Shown: positions 21,943-34,132 of the stretch, in pieces
Layout of the letters: each line of letters opens with the position of its first letter
Numbering within the stretch: the stretch's first letter is position 1
DNA from: Cryptomeria japonica
Taxonomy: Eukaryota > Streptophyta > Pinopsida > Cupressales > Cupressaceae
NCBI RefSeq assembly: GCF_030272615.1
Contig: NC_081409.1
Span: forward strand, 210,680,257-210,744,256
DNA: 64,000 nucleotides
Direction of reading: 5' to 3'
Notes under the pieces: model-generated
Told to the model about the DNA's origin: nothing
The model's database searches: none
Seen by the model: the letters and a program-made list of their open reading frames with translations, nothing else
Made by a program: the position numbers and the translations under genes

Positions 21943-24900
21943 TTATAAGTCCTTTTCAACATCTGTGGCTTCCTCTGCTTGTTTTTTTGTTGCAACCTCT
22001 TGTAACTGCTCCCGAGCATCTTCTTTCTATCCCATATACTTATCTTTCCACTCCTGATACACATCATCACTAGGCCAAGTAAAACTAGCAATCTTTTGTT
22101 TCATATCTTCTAGCCGCTTCCAAGTGACTTGTACATGCCCAATCTCTATTTCTATGAAACCATAATGAGATTTCACTTTTTCAATTTCCTCAATTGTTTG
22201 GACAAATAAGGATGTGTCATTAGTACTAATAATCTGATTGATCCTTAGGGACAAATTGTGGTCCACCTCCTTTAACCAAGTCTTCTCTTCCTTTAGCTAG
22301 ACAGGACCAATGAAACCTCCTGGAAACATTTCAAATTTATGATTTGCATATTCTTTCCTATAAAGTTGGGCTTTTCTTTTTATACCTGCTCCTTCCAATA
22401 AAAGAATATTCATCTCTTTTATAAACTCACATGTGGACCTTAGATTGTCATTCTCTTCTGCATCTGCATGGGAAGAACACATGACCTCTAACTCTTTACC
22501 TCTAGGCACCCACTTATTTAGGATTGGTTCCAAAGTGGCTTCTTCTTCTCTGAATTTGATCAAAATCTCAAGAATCCTCTTCATATATATGTATACATTG
22601 GAGGTTTTGACTGAGTCAGCAAACTTCAAGATGGTGGCTTTCACCTTCTCCTCATATTTGTTTGCATATAATGTCTAAGCTTGTTTCAATTTTTCCAACT
22701 CATGTTGGACATTTTCAGGTAATTGGGAACTGGAAGGCATAGGAGAAGGGGGATATTCAATGATGGGACTAGTAGGAGGGGGTCTTGCTAGAGAGGAGGC
22801 TATCATGAGTGTAGAAGATTCACCAAGATGATATTGACCTGCTAGTTGACTCTGGAGTCTAGCAATTATGTTGTCTTTGTTGGCTATTCCTTCTTTAGCA
22901 TCATTGTAAGCTTTTAAAATAGTCTCCAACTTCAATTGGAGATTAGCCTTTTCTTGTGCCTCTTTCTCTGCCACTGCAACACTGAATTTTGTAGTCTCTA
23001 GGACTATGCTTGCAGCTTCCACTACCCCTGTGTCTTGGACTCTTTTAACTATCATGCCTCCTAAGAGGCTATAATCTTATGCATCCTTCCTTCTTTTGTT
23101 TTCATCCTTCTTTAAAGACCACATGATAATAGCATCATTATCTTTTCTGAATGTCACTCCTTCCATAGGCTTTGTTTCTTTCCTCACTACATCAAGCACT
23201 AAAGCATCAGCTATATCCCATTCAGGGAGAATCAACACACCAACCTTTGCTACCATTTCTCTTCCTTTCTCAGGGGTGATTGCTTTGAACTCCTCCATCA
23301 TTTCTTTCTTAACCTCTTCTTCTACCTGAGTTGTAATTTTAAGAGGCTGTTCACTTTTCCTCTATTCACATCTAGTCTTGAATTGATCAATATTTTGCTT
23401 CCATAGAAACTATATAAAAGCTCCTGATGTGACAAAATTACTGTCAGCTAGGAATTCTTCACTAGCTTGCTTAATAGTAAGGTCCATTTCTTGGCCCTTT
23501 AACTCACCATCAGTCAAATCCATTTCAGCATTAGGTGGCTCTTCGGGCATCCCCTCTTGGGTTTCCTCATAGGTATAGGCAATCTCACCGAGACTCCCTA
23601 ACTGCAATAATTGTTCAACCATATCTTGTTCATCTCCAATGTGGATAGGAGACTGAGATGGAGAATATTGAGGCTCATCAGTTTCAATTTCCTTTCCCAC
23701 TCTCTACTTCTTAGGGGAATCCTGGATGTCAATGACATCTTCAATTTTCCTCTTCCCTTTTGAAGTGGAAGGCTCACCTGTCACTGACATTATCACAATG
23801 TACTTTGACCTTTTGTGCATTACATAGTCACCACGTGGGATATCTCTAGCAAAGGCAGGCTTAGCCAATACCATCTTAGCCTTATCAGGCTCATTTTGCA
23901 TTATGGCCTCCCTATTTTCTTTTAAGGTCTGCATGAGATCTTCAAAATAAAGAATCAGGAATTTTATTTTCTCCTCAAATGGATTGAAGCTAGAAAGGGG
24001 GTCATAGCCAGTGTCAAATTGATGGATAAAATCAAGGGCTTTCTTATATGCCACCCACTTCTCCTTCCTCAATTCTTTCTCATCTAAGTTGAATTCATTT
24101 CTAATCAGATCTTCTGGGAACTGAAATTGATGTGGCCTACCTCTGCACACTGCTCTTTTTCTGAACATGCCATTGGAAAAATCCTCGGGGTCTACACATC
24201 TTGACACTGCAGTAGATAGCCTATATGGCTTAAAGAATTCTTCAAAAAATCTCCATCCACCCTTAGTGATCACAAAATGGTGAGTCATGGTAATAGTTGG
24301 GAAAATAGTCCCTTTACCTCTATTAGTTAGCTCTGCTTCTTGTACTCCCCTAATTTGTCTCAGGACTTCTCCAATCCCTATCTTCAATGGGACCTGATAG
24401 GGTAGTAAAAAGGGGGTGCCTCTAAATCCAAACACTCTAAAAACAGTAGACACAGGGTACAAATATATGTCTCCCCAATTGTGAACAATCTTGATATCCT
24501 CTGCAAACTCCTTTGGTCTGAGAAACTCCAAAAGAGCCTTAGGAATTCTAGGGTTTTCTCTGCATAGAAGAATCCTAATTTTAGATGCAAAGCATCTATC
24601 AAACTTTAAATAACTTGCATCTTCTCTATCCCAAGATAGAACAATACTCCACAATTGCACTGACATCTCCTCTTTATCCTTGACCTTAATCAGGTCCATC
24701 TCCTTTCCAAAATAATCAGCCCCTTTGAATAGAAACATATGCATTAACATGGAGTACCATCCAAATGGCCTATCCACCTTACCATTTTTTATTCCTACTT
24801 GCCCTTTATGAATTGCATCAGCAAGGTATGAGGCATAATCAAATGTTATTGCTAGGGAGGGCTTTAGAATTTGTGCAATCATTAACATATAATAGGTTGG

Positions 24901-25491
24901 CATGTTCTTTTCAGCATCCTCTCCAAAAATCTGGCATAATGCCCAATACATGCCCTTAGCTCTCAGAGTGAATAGGTTGAGAGAGAATGGTTCCATTGTG
25001 TTGGGGCCTACAACTGTTAACCCCCCTATCTTTACAAAGAATTCTTTCAATGGGCCACTTCTAAGATGGTCCCTTTGTGTGTTGTAAACCTGGGCTAACA
25101 ACTCAAAGTCAATAGGTTCTAACAAATTGGAGGACTCATTGAGTTTAAACACTTTCCTAAATTCATCTTCATTTATCTCAATCAAGACTGATCCCTTTAT
25201 GTTCCTGATGCATCTTGCCACAAAGTCATAATTCTGTGCAATCAAGGCTAACAGATCTACATCCATAAAAACACCTGGGACCACAAGCTTTCCTACATCC
25301 TGCTCTCATATGCCATTTAAAGGAGCTGGGGAATTCCTCTGCCCAAAATGGACTTTGAAGAGTCCTAAGCCTGACAATCCTATTTCAGGGTCCCACAACC
25401 AATTACCCTTATCATAAAGGCCATCTCCAATTTTTAGATGAGGGTTCCTAGGTACTAGCTCTTTGGCCTTAGCCCCAGGATTGGTGGACAT
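21943..25491 (-). pseudogene. Unidentified ~1,180-codon ORF with C-terminal coiled coil
   Basis: Starts at Met 25491 (MSTNPGAKAKELVPRNPHLK) and stays in one frame to 21943. Stops are TGA at 25306, TAG at 23704, 23410, 23362, 22675, 22297 and 22027, and TAA at 23077 and 21943. The longest open piece (23704-25284) has 526 codons. It is globular, with blocks such as ARCIRNIKGSVLIEI, RPFGWYSMLMHMFLF and VVITKGGW-like segments, then KGKRKIEDVIDIQD, an NLS-like stretch. The second half is acidic, with a heptad-rich helix around 22830-22990 and charged helices after it. I recognise no catalytic motif. N-terminal pattern faintly recalls uncharacterised plant transposon-associated proteins, but I would not assign a family. 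Preservation of the frame over 3.5 kb shows it was a real protein. The tandem array lies 5' of it. Confidence 0.7.
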
Positions 25492-25859
25492 GGTTAATTG
25501 CTCTAAAAAATCATCATAGATATTTCGGTACTAGTAATTCACTTTCCCTGTAAATTCTCTTCTGGGGGCGATTCTGGTCAAACAGTTATACCACTAGAAG
25601 CTAGCACAGACCTCTAATGAAGTAATTCACACAACAATATTTGAGAACAAACCAAGAGTTATCAAGAAAGGCACAAGAAACTTGATTATTCGCCTGAAGA
25701 AAATCGCTCTACAACAATTCGCTCTGCAACAAACTTCGATGAAACAATACTTAGCAATCAAGTTGATGTGAACTGAAAAGGGAAAGTTGGCATTTAAGTT
25801 TTTAGAAATTAACTCTACATGCTTTGACTTTCTTTTCAGAATTAAATTCATCAAATCGA
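25492..25859 (-). other. 5' leader of the unidentified ORF
   Basis: About 370 bases between the start codon and the tandem array. It contains AGAATCGCCCCCAGAAGAG on the minus strand and repeats of GCGAATTGTTG / GCGATTTTC. No gene. Could be a promoter or leader or the LTR edge of an unrecognised element. Confidence 0.35.
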
Positions 25860-27559
25860 ATTCAAAATTGGCTCCAACGGGTCAATATTTCTCTAAGTCT
25901 TTCCTCTATTTCTCTCTTTTGCTACTTCGTAGAACATAAAACCCGTGCTCTTTTCTTTCGTGAAACAATGCTAGCCATTGGATCTCAAGAACTTACATCA
26001 CCTTTATCTCTGTTTAATCTCTTTGCTTAAGTGTCAGGCCCTACCTCCTTTTCGCCACTTCACGGAGTTTAACAGTCGTGCACTTTTCCTTCGTGAGGCC
26101 GCGCCAAGCATTAGATCAAACTCAAATCACTCGGCTTTTAACTCCAACCGGGATTGTCAATCCTTTTAACTAACCGCGTCTCATCTTGATGACTAACAGT
26201 TTCTGCCATTTCACTGAGGTTAAGTTGCAGGCATCTTCGGGTCATGAAACAATGAGAAGCGTTGGATCAATCTTGAGATGAATTCCTTTTAAGAGGGCCC
26301 TTTATCCGAGAATTACTTACCCCACTTGTTATCCGGTTAATAAACGCCACATGGCAGTCGGCCATTAGCCCTGGAAACTCCTTTTGGTTCCACCCTTAAT
26401 CCACCACGCGTTCCCTTTTACTATTCCCACATAACTATCGGTTACACCTAGGCGGGCCCTCAACCACTTTTTTAAACCACCTGTCATGTCACTTCTCCGT
26501 GTGATTTCCACCTATCTTTCACGACTTTGCGAATATTATTCTTCATTTGGCTTGCAGCCATGAAACCACAAGAACTGTTAGATCAAAATAGACCTAATCT
26601 GCTTTTAACTTCATACCATTCCTATCCCTTGGGCCCATCGGCCTTTTCACTACTTCGCAATGACTAACTTGCTAGCATCTTATCTTCGCGAATTCACGCG
26701 AGCCGTTAGATCTCAATAACTTGCTCATTGTTTACTCTTTTTATGACAACCTTGCCTAGACCCACTGCATACCGCCAACTCGGTGCCTTGTCACCTCCAT
26801 GTCATCGCCAACTGGGGTTACCACATTTACTACCACTCTTAGCGGGACCCTCCACCTTTTCGCTATTTCGCTGAAGGTATAGCTCGGGCATCTCCTGGCC
26901 ATGAAACAACGAGAAGCCATTGATCTTTTTCCAAGCTCTACAAAAAGCGGCAGTTGTTATGCCACGCCACTCCTTCGTGTGATTTCCACCTGTCTTTCGC
27001 GACTTCAGGAACATTATTCTTCGTTTGACTTACAGCCATGAAACCATGAGAACCGTTAGATCAAAACAGACCTGATCTACTTTTAACTTCATACCATGCC
27101 TGTCCCTTGGCCCCATCGGCCTTTTCGCTACTTCACAATGACTAACTTGCTAGCATCTTATCTTCGCGAATTCACACGAGCTATTAGATCTCAAAAACTT
27201 GCTCGTTGTTTACTCTTTTTATGACAACCTTGCCCGGACCCACTGCATACCGCCAACTCAATGCCTTGTAACCACCATGTCATCGCCAACTGGGGTTACC
27301 ACATTTACTACCACTCTTAGCGAGACCCTCCACCTTTTCGCTATTTCACTGAAGGTATAGCTCGTGCATCTCCCGACCACAAAACAGCGAGAAGTCATTG
27401 ATCTTTTTCCAAGCTCTACAAAAAGTGGTAGCTGTTATGCCACGTCACTCCTCTGTGTGATTTCCACCTGTCTTTCGCGACTTCATGAACATTATTCTTT
27501 GTTTGGCTTGCAGCCACGAAACCACAACAACTGTTAGATCAAAACAAACCTGATCTACT
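25860..27559. repeat. Degenerate tandem array, left part (about 478 bp higher-order unit)
   Basis: GTGTGATTTCCACC starts at 26499, 26977 and 27456, so the unit is 478-479 bp; the third copy continues after the inserted element at 35338. Inside the units, and more loosely from 25917, a submotif CCTTTTCGCTACTTCGNNNN followed by GCATCTT, CATGAAACNACGAGA and GTTAGATCAAA recurs every 130-210 bases. No coding potential. Confidence 0.75.
27555..27559. repeat. Target-site duplication of the gag-pro element, left copy (CTACT)
   Basis: CTACT also follows the other LTR at 35338-35342, and sits inside the tandem array consensus CTGATCTACTTTTAACTTC. Confidence 0.9.
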
Positions 27560-28764
27560 TGTAAATTGGAAAATCGCGATCGAACCCTAGTTGCTCTCCC
27601 CTCTTCCAACTCCGAGGAGAGAGAAGGGAGATTCACTAGGGTTGATGGTTTTCACTTAGGGGAGAGACTTTACATTAAAAAGAGGGGTTGAAACCCACAA
27701 GATCCAATCCCACACAATGCAAGATTGGATGCTAAATGTGTTTCAAGGGTTAAGAAAGCAAGGCTACCCTCTTTTGTAAAGAATGTGCATAGAAGAATTA
27801 AGCTAGGAATGCATAGAAAGTGACAAAGATTCGCTTATAAACTGAGATATGGATATAGGATGAAGCTGCGGACCTGGAATTAGTAGTAAAATGTCGATAC
27901 GGCACTGTCCTGCAAATTTGAGTAAAAGTTGTCAGGACGATGGAGCCCGGCGCCACGGTCCTCCGAAAAATCCGCGAAACGAAGGGGGATTTGTTCGTCT
28001 CTGCACAAGGATTCCAGATCTTCAATTTCAGCCGCGTACCTGCAACCTACACACAGAAAAGTGAAGATGATTGGGGGGTTAGGGATTAGGGGTTTGCCTT
28101 TAGGTCAAACCCCGGTTTTGGAATTAACCAAGAAATGAGCAAGTGCTGTAAATGTAAATGACTGTAAAACAAGTACTAATACCTTGTTCTAAGGATGTTT
28201 GTATCCTTATGTGCGAAGGTATAGATGTTGTATGTTTGTTGTAGTAGTATGTTGTATGTAGCATGTAGTATGTGATCTCCTCTTCAATGGTTGAATCCTT
28301 GTCTTGAATGCAACACTTAGCCTTGAATGGAGACTTGAAATGATCAATTGCTTGAAGGAATGCTTGAATGCTTGAATGCTTGAGTATAGTTTCCACGCCT
28401 TTTCCATCATATCAAATGAAAGAGGAAAATGTCATTTATATACTTGTCAATTAGGGCTGATAGACTAATTTTCCCGACCTTAGGCTGACCAGGAAAGATA
28501 ATTTTCCAATTTGCAAACATAAAGACCCGAAGTCCAAAAGAGACTGGGCCCAAAATAGGACCCAGGGACCAGGGTGCTGGGCGCTCTGGTCCCACCTCCC
28601 GGGACAGCAGGGTGCAAGGAGGTTCAGGCCAGGGTACTTGAAAAATGCAGTTTTCAGTGTCATAATCAGGTTTCGGGGTCTCCATTCAGGTTGCGTGTTG
28701 CGTCGCCATCGTGAAGACCAAAATGCAGTCGAAATTGCAAGTGTCACAATTTTAGGATGCTACA
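27560..28764 (-). repeat. 3' LTR of the gag-pro element
   Basis: 1,205 bp; matches 34133-35337 throughout. On the minus strand it starts TGTAGCATCC and ends in TTTACA. It contains repeats of GAATGCTTGAATGCTTGA and a GC-rich block (28560-28640). Confidence 0.95.
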
Positions 28765-28780
28765 TTTAGCCCCCACTTTA
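28765..28780 (-). promoter_or_regulatory. Polypurine tract of the gag-pro element
   Basis: On the minus strand AAAGTGGGGGCTAAA ends at the LTR start TGTAGC, fixing the element's orientation. Confidence 0.85.
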
Positions 28781-29503
28781 GCGGGAGTATGTATGCTCAT
28801 ACTTCCGGTAAAGTACAAGGAAACGACATTGAAAGACTTTCACCACGTCAAGGAGGCAAGATACACCAAGCCCCCAGTGGACTAAGGATCTTACGACTTC
28901 AATTGACAAAGTAAAAGGGAAGATCACGAGGGAGAACCATGATTGTCAGTAGTAAGGTTCCCTCACTATGAGTCATGCAAGAAAGATATCAAAAATTTTC
29001 AAGGCAAGGCTAAATTTGCCAAGAAATTTTCAAGTATCTTGAAAAGATATGAACGGGATGTATGCCCCCCTACATTAAAGAGATCGCACACGCCTCACCG
29101 GCGGTGATTTCTTTAAGGTAGTGATACATATAAGAATGAGAAGGGAAAGGAGCACGTTATCACAGGGATCTAGCCCCCAAGTGTGAGATAAACCCAAGGA
29201 TAATAGACACAAAACACAAAGCACGAGGTGACTTCGCTTTCCTCGGGGTCAGTATGCGGTATGATAATTCATGTATATCATATGTATGTATGCATAATTG
29301 TTCTTCATTCCCCAATCAAGGAAGGTCACCAAGAAGAAGGGAACACATGTGTCTTTTGAGTCAACATGAGAGAGATCAAGAGATCTCAATGCTTTGCATC
29401 GTCCTCAAGTAGACAACACTAAGGACAACAAATAGAAGAATGAGAATAACATATAGAAGAAGTAACACAAGAGAGGAGGAGAGAATCTGCTATGCTAATG
29501 TAA
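28781..29503 (-). other. 3' non-coding region of the gag-pro element
   Basis: About 720 bases between the protease ORF stop and the purine tract, where a full element would carry the rest of pol. No RT or integrase remnant is visible in any frame. Confidence 0.6.
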
Positions 29504-31567
29504 CTAGTCTAGCACGTCATCTACCCCCCGATCTTGCTGATCAATGTTTCGGGAAGGCAGGGAACACGCTAGAGGAGGAACATCCAACACAGCAGATGGG
29601 GCTATCACAAGATCCAAACAAGGGCTATGTTCATATCCCAAGCCGCGGTGTTCTTGTCTAGGAGCTAGGATAAGTGTTTTAGAAAATTCATTAGATAAAT
29701 GGTTATCAACATCAACAAGTTCATATTCACTATCAGAATGAACAGGAGAAGTAGCATTTTCATCATGAACAACATTTTCATCCATATCATCATCAAGATT
29801 TATAAAAATAGGATCTTTAACTCGCACAGGATCAAGACCATCATGCATCTTATGTTTAGGAGATTTAGGCTCAATTTCCGGCTGAGGAGAAAATGGAATA
29901 ATGCTTGTTGAAGGTGTTTTTGGAGATTGTAAAGTTTGAGAAGCAGCTGCTTGAGCCCTAAGACGACGCTTTCGTCGGCATTCACGTGCAGAACGATTTC
30001 GTCTATTCTTAGTAGGAAGTTGAGAAGATTGAGGAGGAGGGATGTTCTCATCCTTATCACTTGGGTGTTTAGGTTGAGGTCTCTTAGGCTGGATAATAGG
30101 AGAAGAAGAAGGTCTCTTCTCTCTATAAAAGGAAGGAGGAGGAACTGCTCCATATAAAGGAGGAATTTTTGGTTTAGGAAGGAGACCAAGTCCATCATGA
30201 CGAGGAGGTATAGGTCTACTCTTAGGAAGTTTATTAGGCATAGACATAGTCACATCCATAGGGACGGGTTGGGAATCTTCTTGAGGAAAGACATTAGTTT
30301 TATCTTTCAAAGGAAGAACTTCCTTCTCAAGAATGATAGGAATATCAAGTTTAGGTGTTCTAGGTTCACTTAGAGATAGGATCATATCTGTTTTCCACTT
30401 TTGATAAGATTTGAAAAGATGATCACTTCGCGGAGGAAGAGATTGGAATTGTTTAGGCCAAAAGTAATCAATAGGAACGCTAGAGGTTCTTTCAGCTAGT
30501 TTAAAGAGACTATGATTGACAGTAACAACTTCACCATTATGGGGAAATTTCAAACACTTATGAATAGGAGAAGCAATAGCCTTCATGGAAGATAGCCAAG
30601 GATAGCCAAGCTTCACACGAAATTGTTCGGATGAAGGAATAATAGCAAAGTTCACATCAAGAGATTTGTTATGGACCTCAATAGGCAATGTAATAGAACC
30701 AATTGCAGGAGAAGAAAATGCATCAAATAGTTTCACAATCACATCTGTTTTGTCATAGATCACTTGATTCAATCGCAAAGTAAAAAGAAATTCTTCAGTA
30801 ATAACATTAACCGTGCACGAAGGATCAATAAGCACTCCACGACAAGGTATATTCTTGACTTTTGCAACTATGTATAAAGGACCATCAGGTGCCCTAATGG
30901 TTTCACTGGAATCAAATGTGATGGAAGGTTCTTTAGGGTTTTCTTGCTGCTCTACAAAGTTAATCACATTCGGAGTCATAAACACAAGACCATCAGATGA
31001 GAGAGAGGAATCATTAGCCTCAATTGCATTAGAGGTATGAGAAGGTAATGGATCAGTGAAAATCTGAAGATTTTGGTTAGGAGGAGCTACAGATGTGTTG
31101 CCTTTATCATTCACTCCAGAAACAGAGATAGTATTATTATCAATCAAATCTTGAATTTTACCCTTTAAAGAAAAACATTTTTCAGTATCATGCCCAGGCT
31201 GACGATGAAATTGACAAAAAGATTTGTTATCAAAATAAGGTGAAGTAATCTTTGCAAGATCAATTTGTCTTATAGGAGGAAGAGTAAGCACATTTTGTTC
31301 CAATAATTTATTCATAATACTATGCAATGATTCATTCAAAGGAGTATACTTTCTTTCTTTCTTGAAAAATTTAGAAATAGGAGGCACACCTGATGCTGCA
31401 TTCACATTGTTGTTGATGATGTTTTCATTGAATTTGATGGAATCTCTGTTCGGTTTAAACTTTCCAAATGGTTGTTGACTGCTATCACCCTTATCACTCG
31501 GAGCCATAGGATGTGATTGTTCCATTTGACTCACAGTCAGTTGATAATTGTGAAGAGTTGCACACAA
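29504..31567 (-). CDS. Gag C-terminus and protease-like domain (gag-pro element)
   Basis: An uninterrupted ORF of 687 codons. Near residue 115 the zinc-type motif CQFHRQPGHDTEKC (C-x2-H-x5-H-x4-C) is followed by a helix as in Tat Gag. Near residue 250 a protease-like fold begins: VKNIPCRGVLIDPSCTVNVI. The normal D-[STG]-G is D-P-S here, so catalysis is doubtful. L-G-Y-P-W-L and KCLKFPHNGEVV follow, matching the end of Tat1 protease. After that come a proline-rich part, an R-x-C-R-R-K-R-R-L-R basic patch, an acidic part and a RGLGYEH motif, usually found before RT. The ORF then stops. The first codons overlap the Gag frame; a 1-base frameshift near 31640 separates them. Confidence 0.85.
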   Translation of the reverse strand: MCATLHNYQLTVSQMEQSHPMAPSDKGDSSQQPFGKFKPNRDSIKFNENIINNNVNAASGVPPISKFFKKERKYTPLNESLHSIMNKLLEQNVLTLPPIRQIDLAKITSPYFDNKSFCQFHRQPGHDTEKCFSLKGKIQDLIDNNTISVSGVNDKGNTSVAPPNQNLQIFTDPLPSHTSNAIEANDSSLSSDGLVFMTPNVINFVEQQENPKEPSITFDSSETIRAPDGPLYIVAKVKNIPCRGVLIDPSCTVNVITEEFLFTLRLNQVIYDKTDVIVKLFDAFSSPAIGSITLPIEVHNKSLDVNFAIIPSSEQFRVKLGYPWLSSMKAIASPIHKCLKFPHNGEVVTVNHSLFKLAERTSSVPIDYFWPKQFQSLPPRSDHLFKSYQKWKTDMILSLSEPRTPKLDIPIILEKEVLPLKDKTNVFPQEDSQPVPMDVTMSMPNKLPKSRPIPPRHDGLGLLPKPKIPPLYGAVPPPSFYREKRPSSSPIIQPKRPQPKHPSDKDENIPPPQSSQLPTKNRRNRSARECRRKRRLRAQAAASQTLQSPKTPSTSIIPFSPQPEIEPKSPKHKMHDGLDPVRVKDPIFINLDDDMDENVVHDENATSPVHSDSEYELVDVDNHLSNEFSKTLILAPRQEHRGLGYEHSPCLDLVIAPSAVLDVPPLACSLPSRNIDQQDRGVDDVLD

Positions 31568-31619
31568 CTGTTGGAAAGAAGTAAACTCAGAAAACAGAAG
31601 TTTGTCTCGAATATCTTTT

Positions 31620-32949
31620 TGTAAATTAGAAATAAGATTCTTTGAATATCATTGTCAAGCACTGGAAAAGAAATTTGAGCATACAAATGCTTATATCTAC
31701 CAATAAAATCAGTCATTTTTTCTTTAACACCTTGTTTACAATGCATTAAATCAATCAAAGTAACTTTAGGACTTATATTGTTTTGAAATTGTTGAATGAA
31801 AGCATTTGCAAGTTGTTCAAAAGAAGTAATAGAATAAGAAGGCAACGAGCAATACCATTGTAGGGCTTTGTCTCTTAATGTTCTAGTGAACAGTTTTGCA
31901 AGCAACCTTTGGTCATCAGCAAAATCAGTACATATTGTTTGAAAGGTCTTAACATGTGTTAGAGGATCACCCTTACCATTATAAAGCTCCAAATGCGGGA
32001 TTTCAACATGTTTAGGGGGAATAACTCGAACAATGTCAAGAGAAAGTGGGCTCGCAACATCAAATGTGGGCACACTAAACTTAGATTGATTCATAGAGGC
32101 AATTTGTTGCTGTAAAGAAGAGACAGTTTGTGCAAGATTGTTAATGGTCGCTTCAGTCGAAGAATTCATATTAGATGTGTTAGATTGTGATGGAGGTGTT
32201 ATGTTATTGAAAGAAGGTAAAGAGTAAGGTGGTGGGACTCTATGATAATTAGTCATAGGAGATGATTGGACAGGAGGAACACTACAAGGAGGAATGGAAT
32301 GGTTAAATGAATTGCCCCCTTGCGTCATGTTCATTTGTGGAGATATAATAGGGACATTCATTGAAGGAATGAATGAAGAAATCGGATTAAATGAAGGAAG
32401 AGGGTTAATTGAAGAAGAAGGGTTGCTCCCATGACTGGTGATCACAGGAGGAATGTCTTGTGTAGAAGTAGCCATTATGTTTGATGTAAAGGTAGGTATG
32501 CTAGCAATAGAAGTCATCAAAGGAATAGAATGATTGACTTGAGTAGGAGGTTGTGTATAACCCAAATTTTCAGCACAACTCTTCATAGGCATCACATTCG
32601 AATCCACAATGTGTGCAATACCATGCAAAATATCAATTCCATTCTTATCACTTTGAAGCATACGTTTTAGACCCTCAATTAAAGGAAGAGCTTGACTATC
32701 GGGGTATTCTTGAGACATCCACTGTCGAAAATCGTCAAATTGGTTATCCAATTTTGAAAGTTGTTCTACAGAAACCTCATGGAGAGCTTCTTCATCATTA
32801 GGAGGATTAGAGGAATTACCCATGTCCTCGTTAAAAAGGCTATTCAAATTAGGTTCCATCTCCTCAGTAGTTAAACCTTGGAAAGACTTAATTCTACGGC
32901 TTCGTCTAACGGGAATAGTGTAGGTAGGGCTTATTGTTGTAAAACTCAT
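31620..32949 (-). CDS. Gag N-terminal and core domain (gag-pro element)
   Basis: ATG at 32949 opens a frame of about 440 codons without stops. A polar N-terminal half rich in Pro, Ser and Asn precedes a Gag core (PF03732-type) at about residues 325-440: LELYNGKGDPLTHVKTF, ALQWYCSLPSYSITSFEQL, F-I-Q-Q-F. Near 31636-31645 one base seems lost; read in the next frame the sequence continues as ISNLQKDIRDKL into the downstream ORF. The formal ORF runs to 31537 with an unrelated tail. Without the shift, Gag and protease would form one long protein. The shift site is not an obvious slippery sequence, so I regard it as a mutation. Confidence 0.85.
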
Positions 32950-34132
32950 GCACTAGAGAGAGAGAGAAAGTTTTGAATTTAGAGGTAGCAATTTTCAGTA
33001 AAATCAGCCAATCTTCTGGATTTAAGCTGTTAAATGCAATCACGACAGTCTCCCGAAATTTCGGAAAAAATGTTCGGGACCGTGGCGCTCGGAGTGCAAC
33101 ACGGTCCTTGCAACTTTTTCTGAAATTTGCAGGGATGAAAGGTATGATGATTTTAGAGCTAATCTGAAAAAATTGAGTGATTTTACGATCTGTAGATAGG
33201 CCAAATTAAAGTTGCAATCTCAAAATTGAACCCTACCAAGATTGTCGAAAAATGCAAAAATTTGAATTTTGAAAAAGAGAGGGAAACTGAAATTTTGAAT
33301 GTTATGATTTTAGAGGGAATGCCAAGAGCAATGCAAACTTTGAAATTTAAAAATTGACTCAATTTCACGCAAAATTCAATTTTGAAAGCGGAAATTAAAG
33401 TTGTTGTAATTAAGCACTTAATTTCAAAAGTCACAAATTGTAAGAATTTGAATAAAGCACTGAAATTTCGAATGAATGCAAATACACTTTTCAGATTTAG
33501 GATAGTAAGAACACAATTTTGACACAAAATTTCAGTTTCAATGATTTTTGAATGTTTAGAAGCCTTAATCCAAGCAATCACAAGACCAACTTTGACTGTA
33601 ATTTTGAAAGTGTTAGATTTGATAAAATCAGCCAAAATTCTGGATTTTAGCAGGAAAATACAGTAAGATCTAGCTCCCGAAATTTTGGAAAAAATGTCGG
33701 GGACGATGGCGCTCGGAGTGCACACGGTCCTCGCAACTTTTTTCCAAATTTTCAGGGATGAAAGATATTGTGATTTTATTGCGGAATCCAAAGTTACAGC
33801 TGATTTGGAGATGTTTAGATTAGTGAAATTGTCGGACAAAGGTTGAATCAAGAGGGTTTCAAAAATTAGGGTTTTGACACTTAACCACTTAATTTTCAAA
33901 ATTAAAGCATAGATATGAATTGATAATTTGTAATAGAAGGGCAGATCTGAAACAAGCATTAATAATTAAACACTTCACAAGTTTAATTACTTAAAAAGAA
34001 AATTTAGGGTTTTTATGCAATTAACCTCTAAAATTTTGCCAAAGATCAAACATGGAAATGTAATCAAGGAATCCAATTTTCAGATCTAACCATGAATAAT
34101 CAGAAAGGATGTTCACGTCAGGTTCACCAAAA
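32950..34132 (-). other. Leader of the gag-pro element with internal repeats
   Basis: Non-coding. A block of about 170 bases occurs twice, near 33000-33170 and 33623-33790 (AAAATCAGCCAA..TTCTGGATTT, CCCGAAATTT, GATGGCGCTCGGAGTGCA, ACGGTCCT). A related GATGGNGCCC...CACGGTCCTCC block lies in both LTRs. The primer-site candidate is at 34111-34129 on the minus strand (TGGTGAACCTGACGTGAAC), three bases from the LTR. Confidence 0.65.

Noticed and set aside
31636-31645. Programmed frameshift between Gag and protease in the gag-pro element
   Set aside because: No slippery heptamer or downstream pseudoknot is apparent; a single-base loss is simpler.
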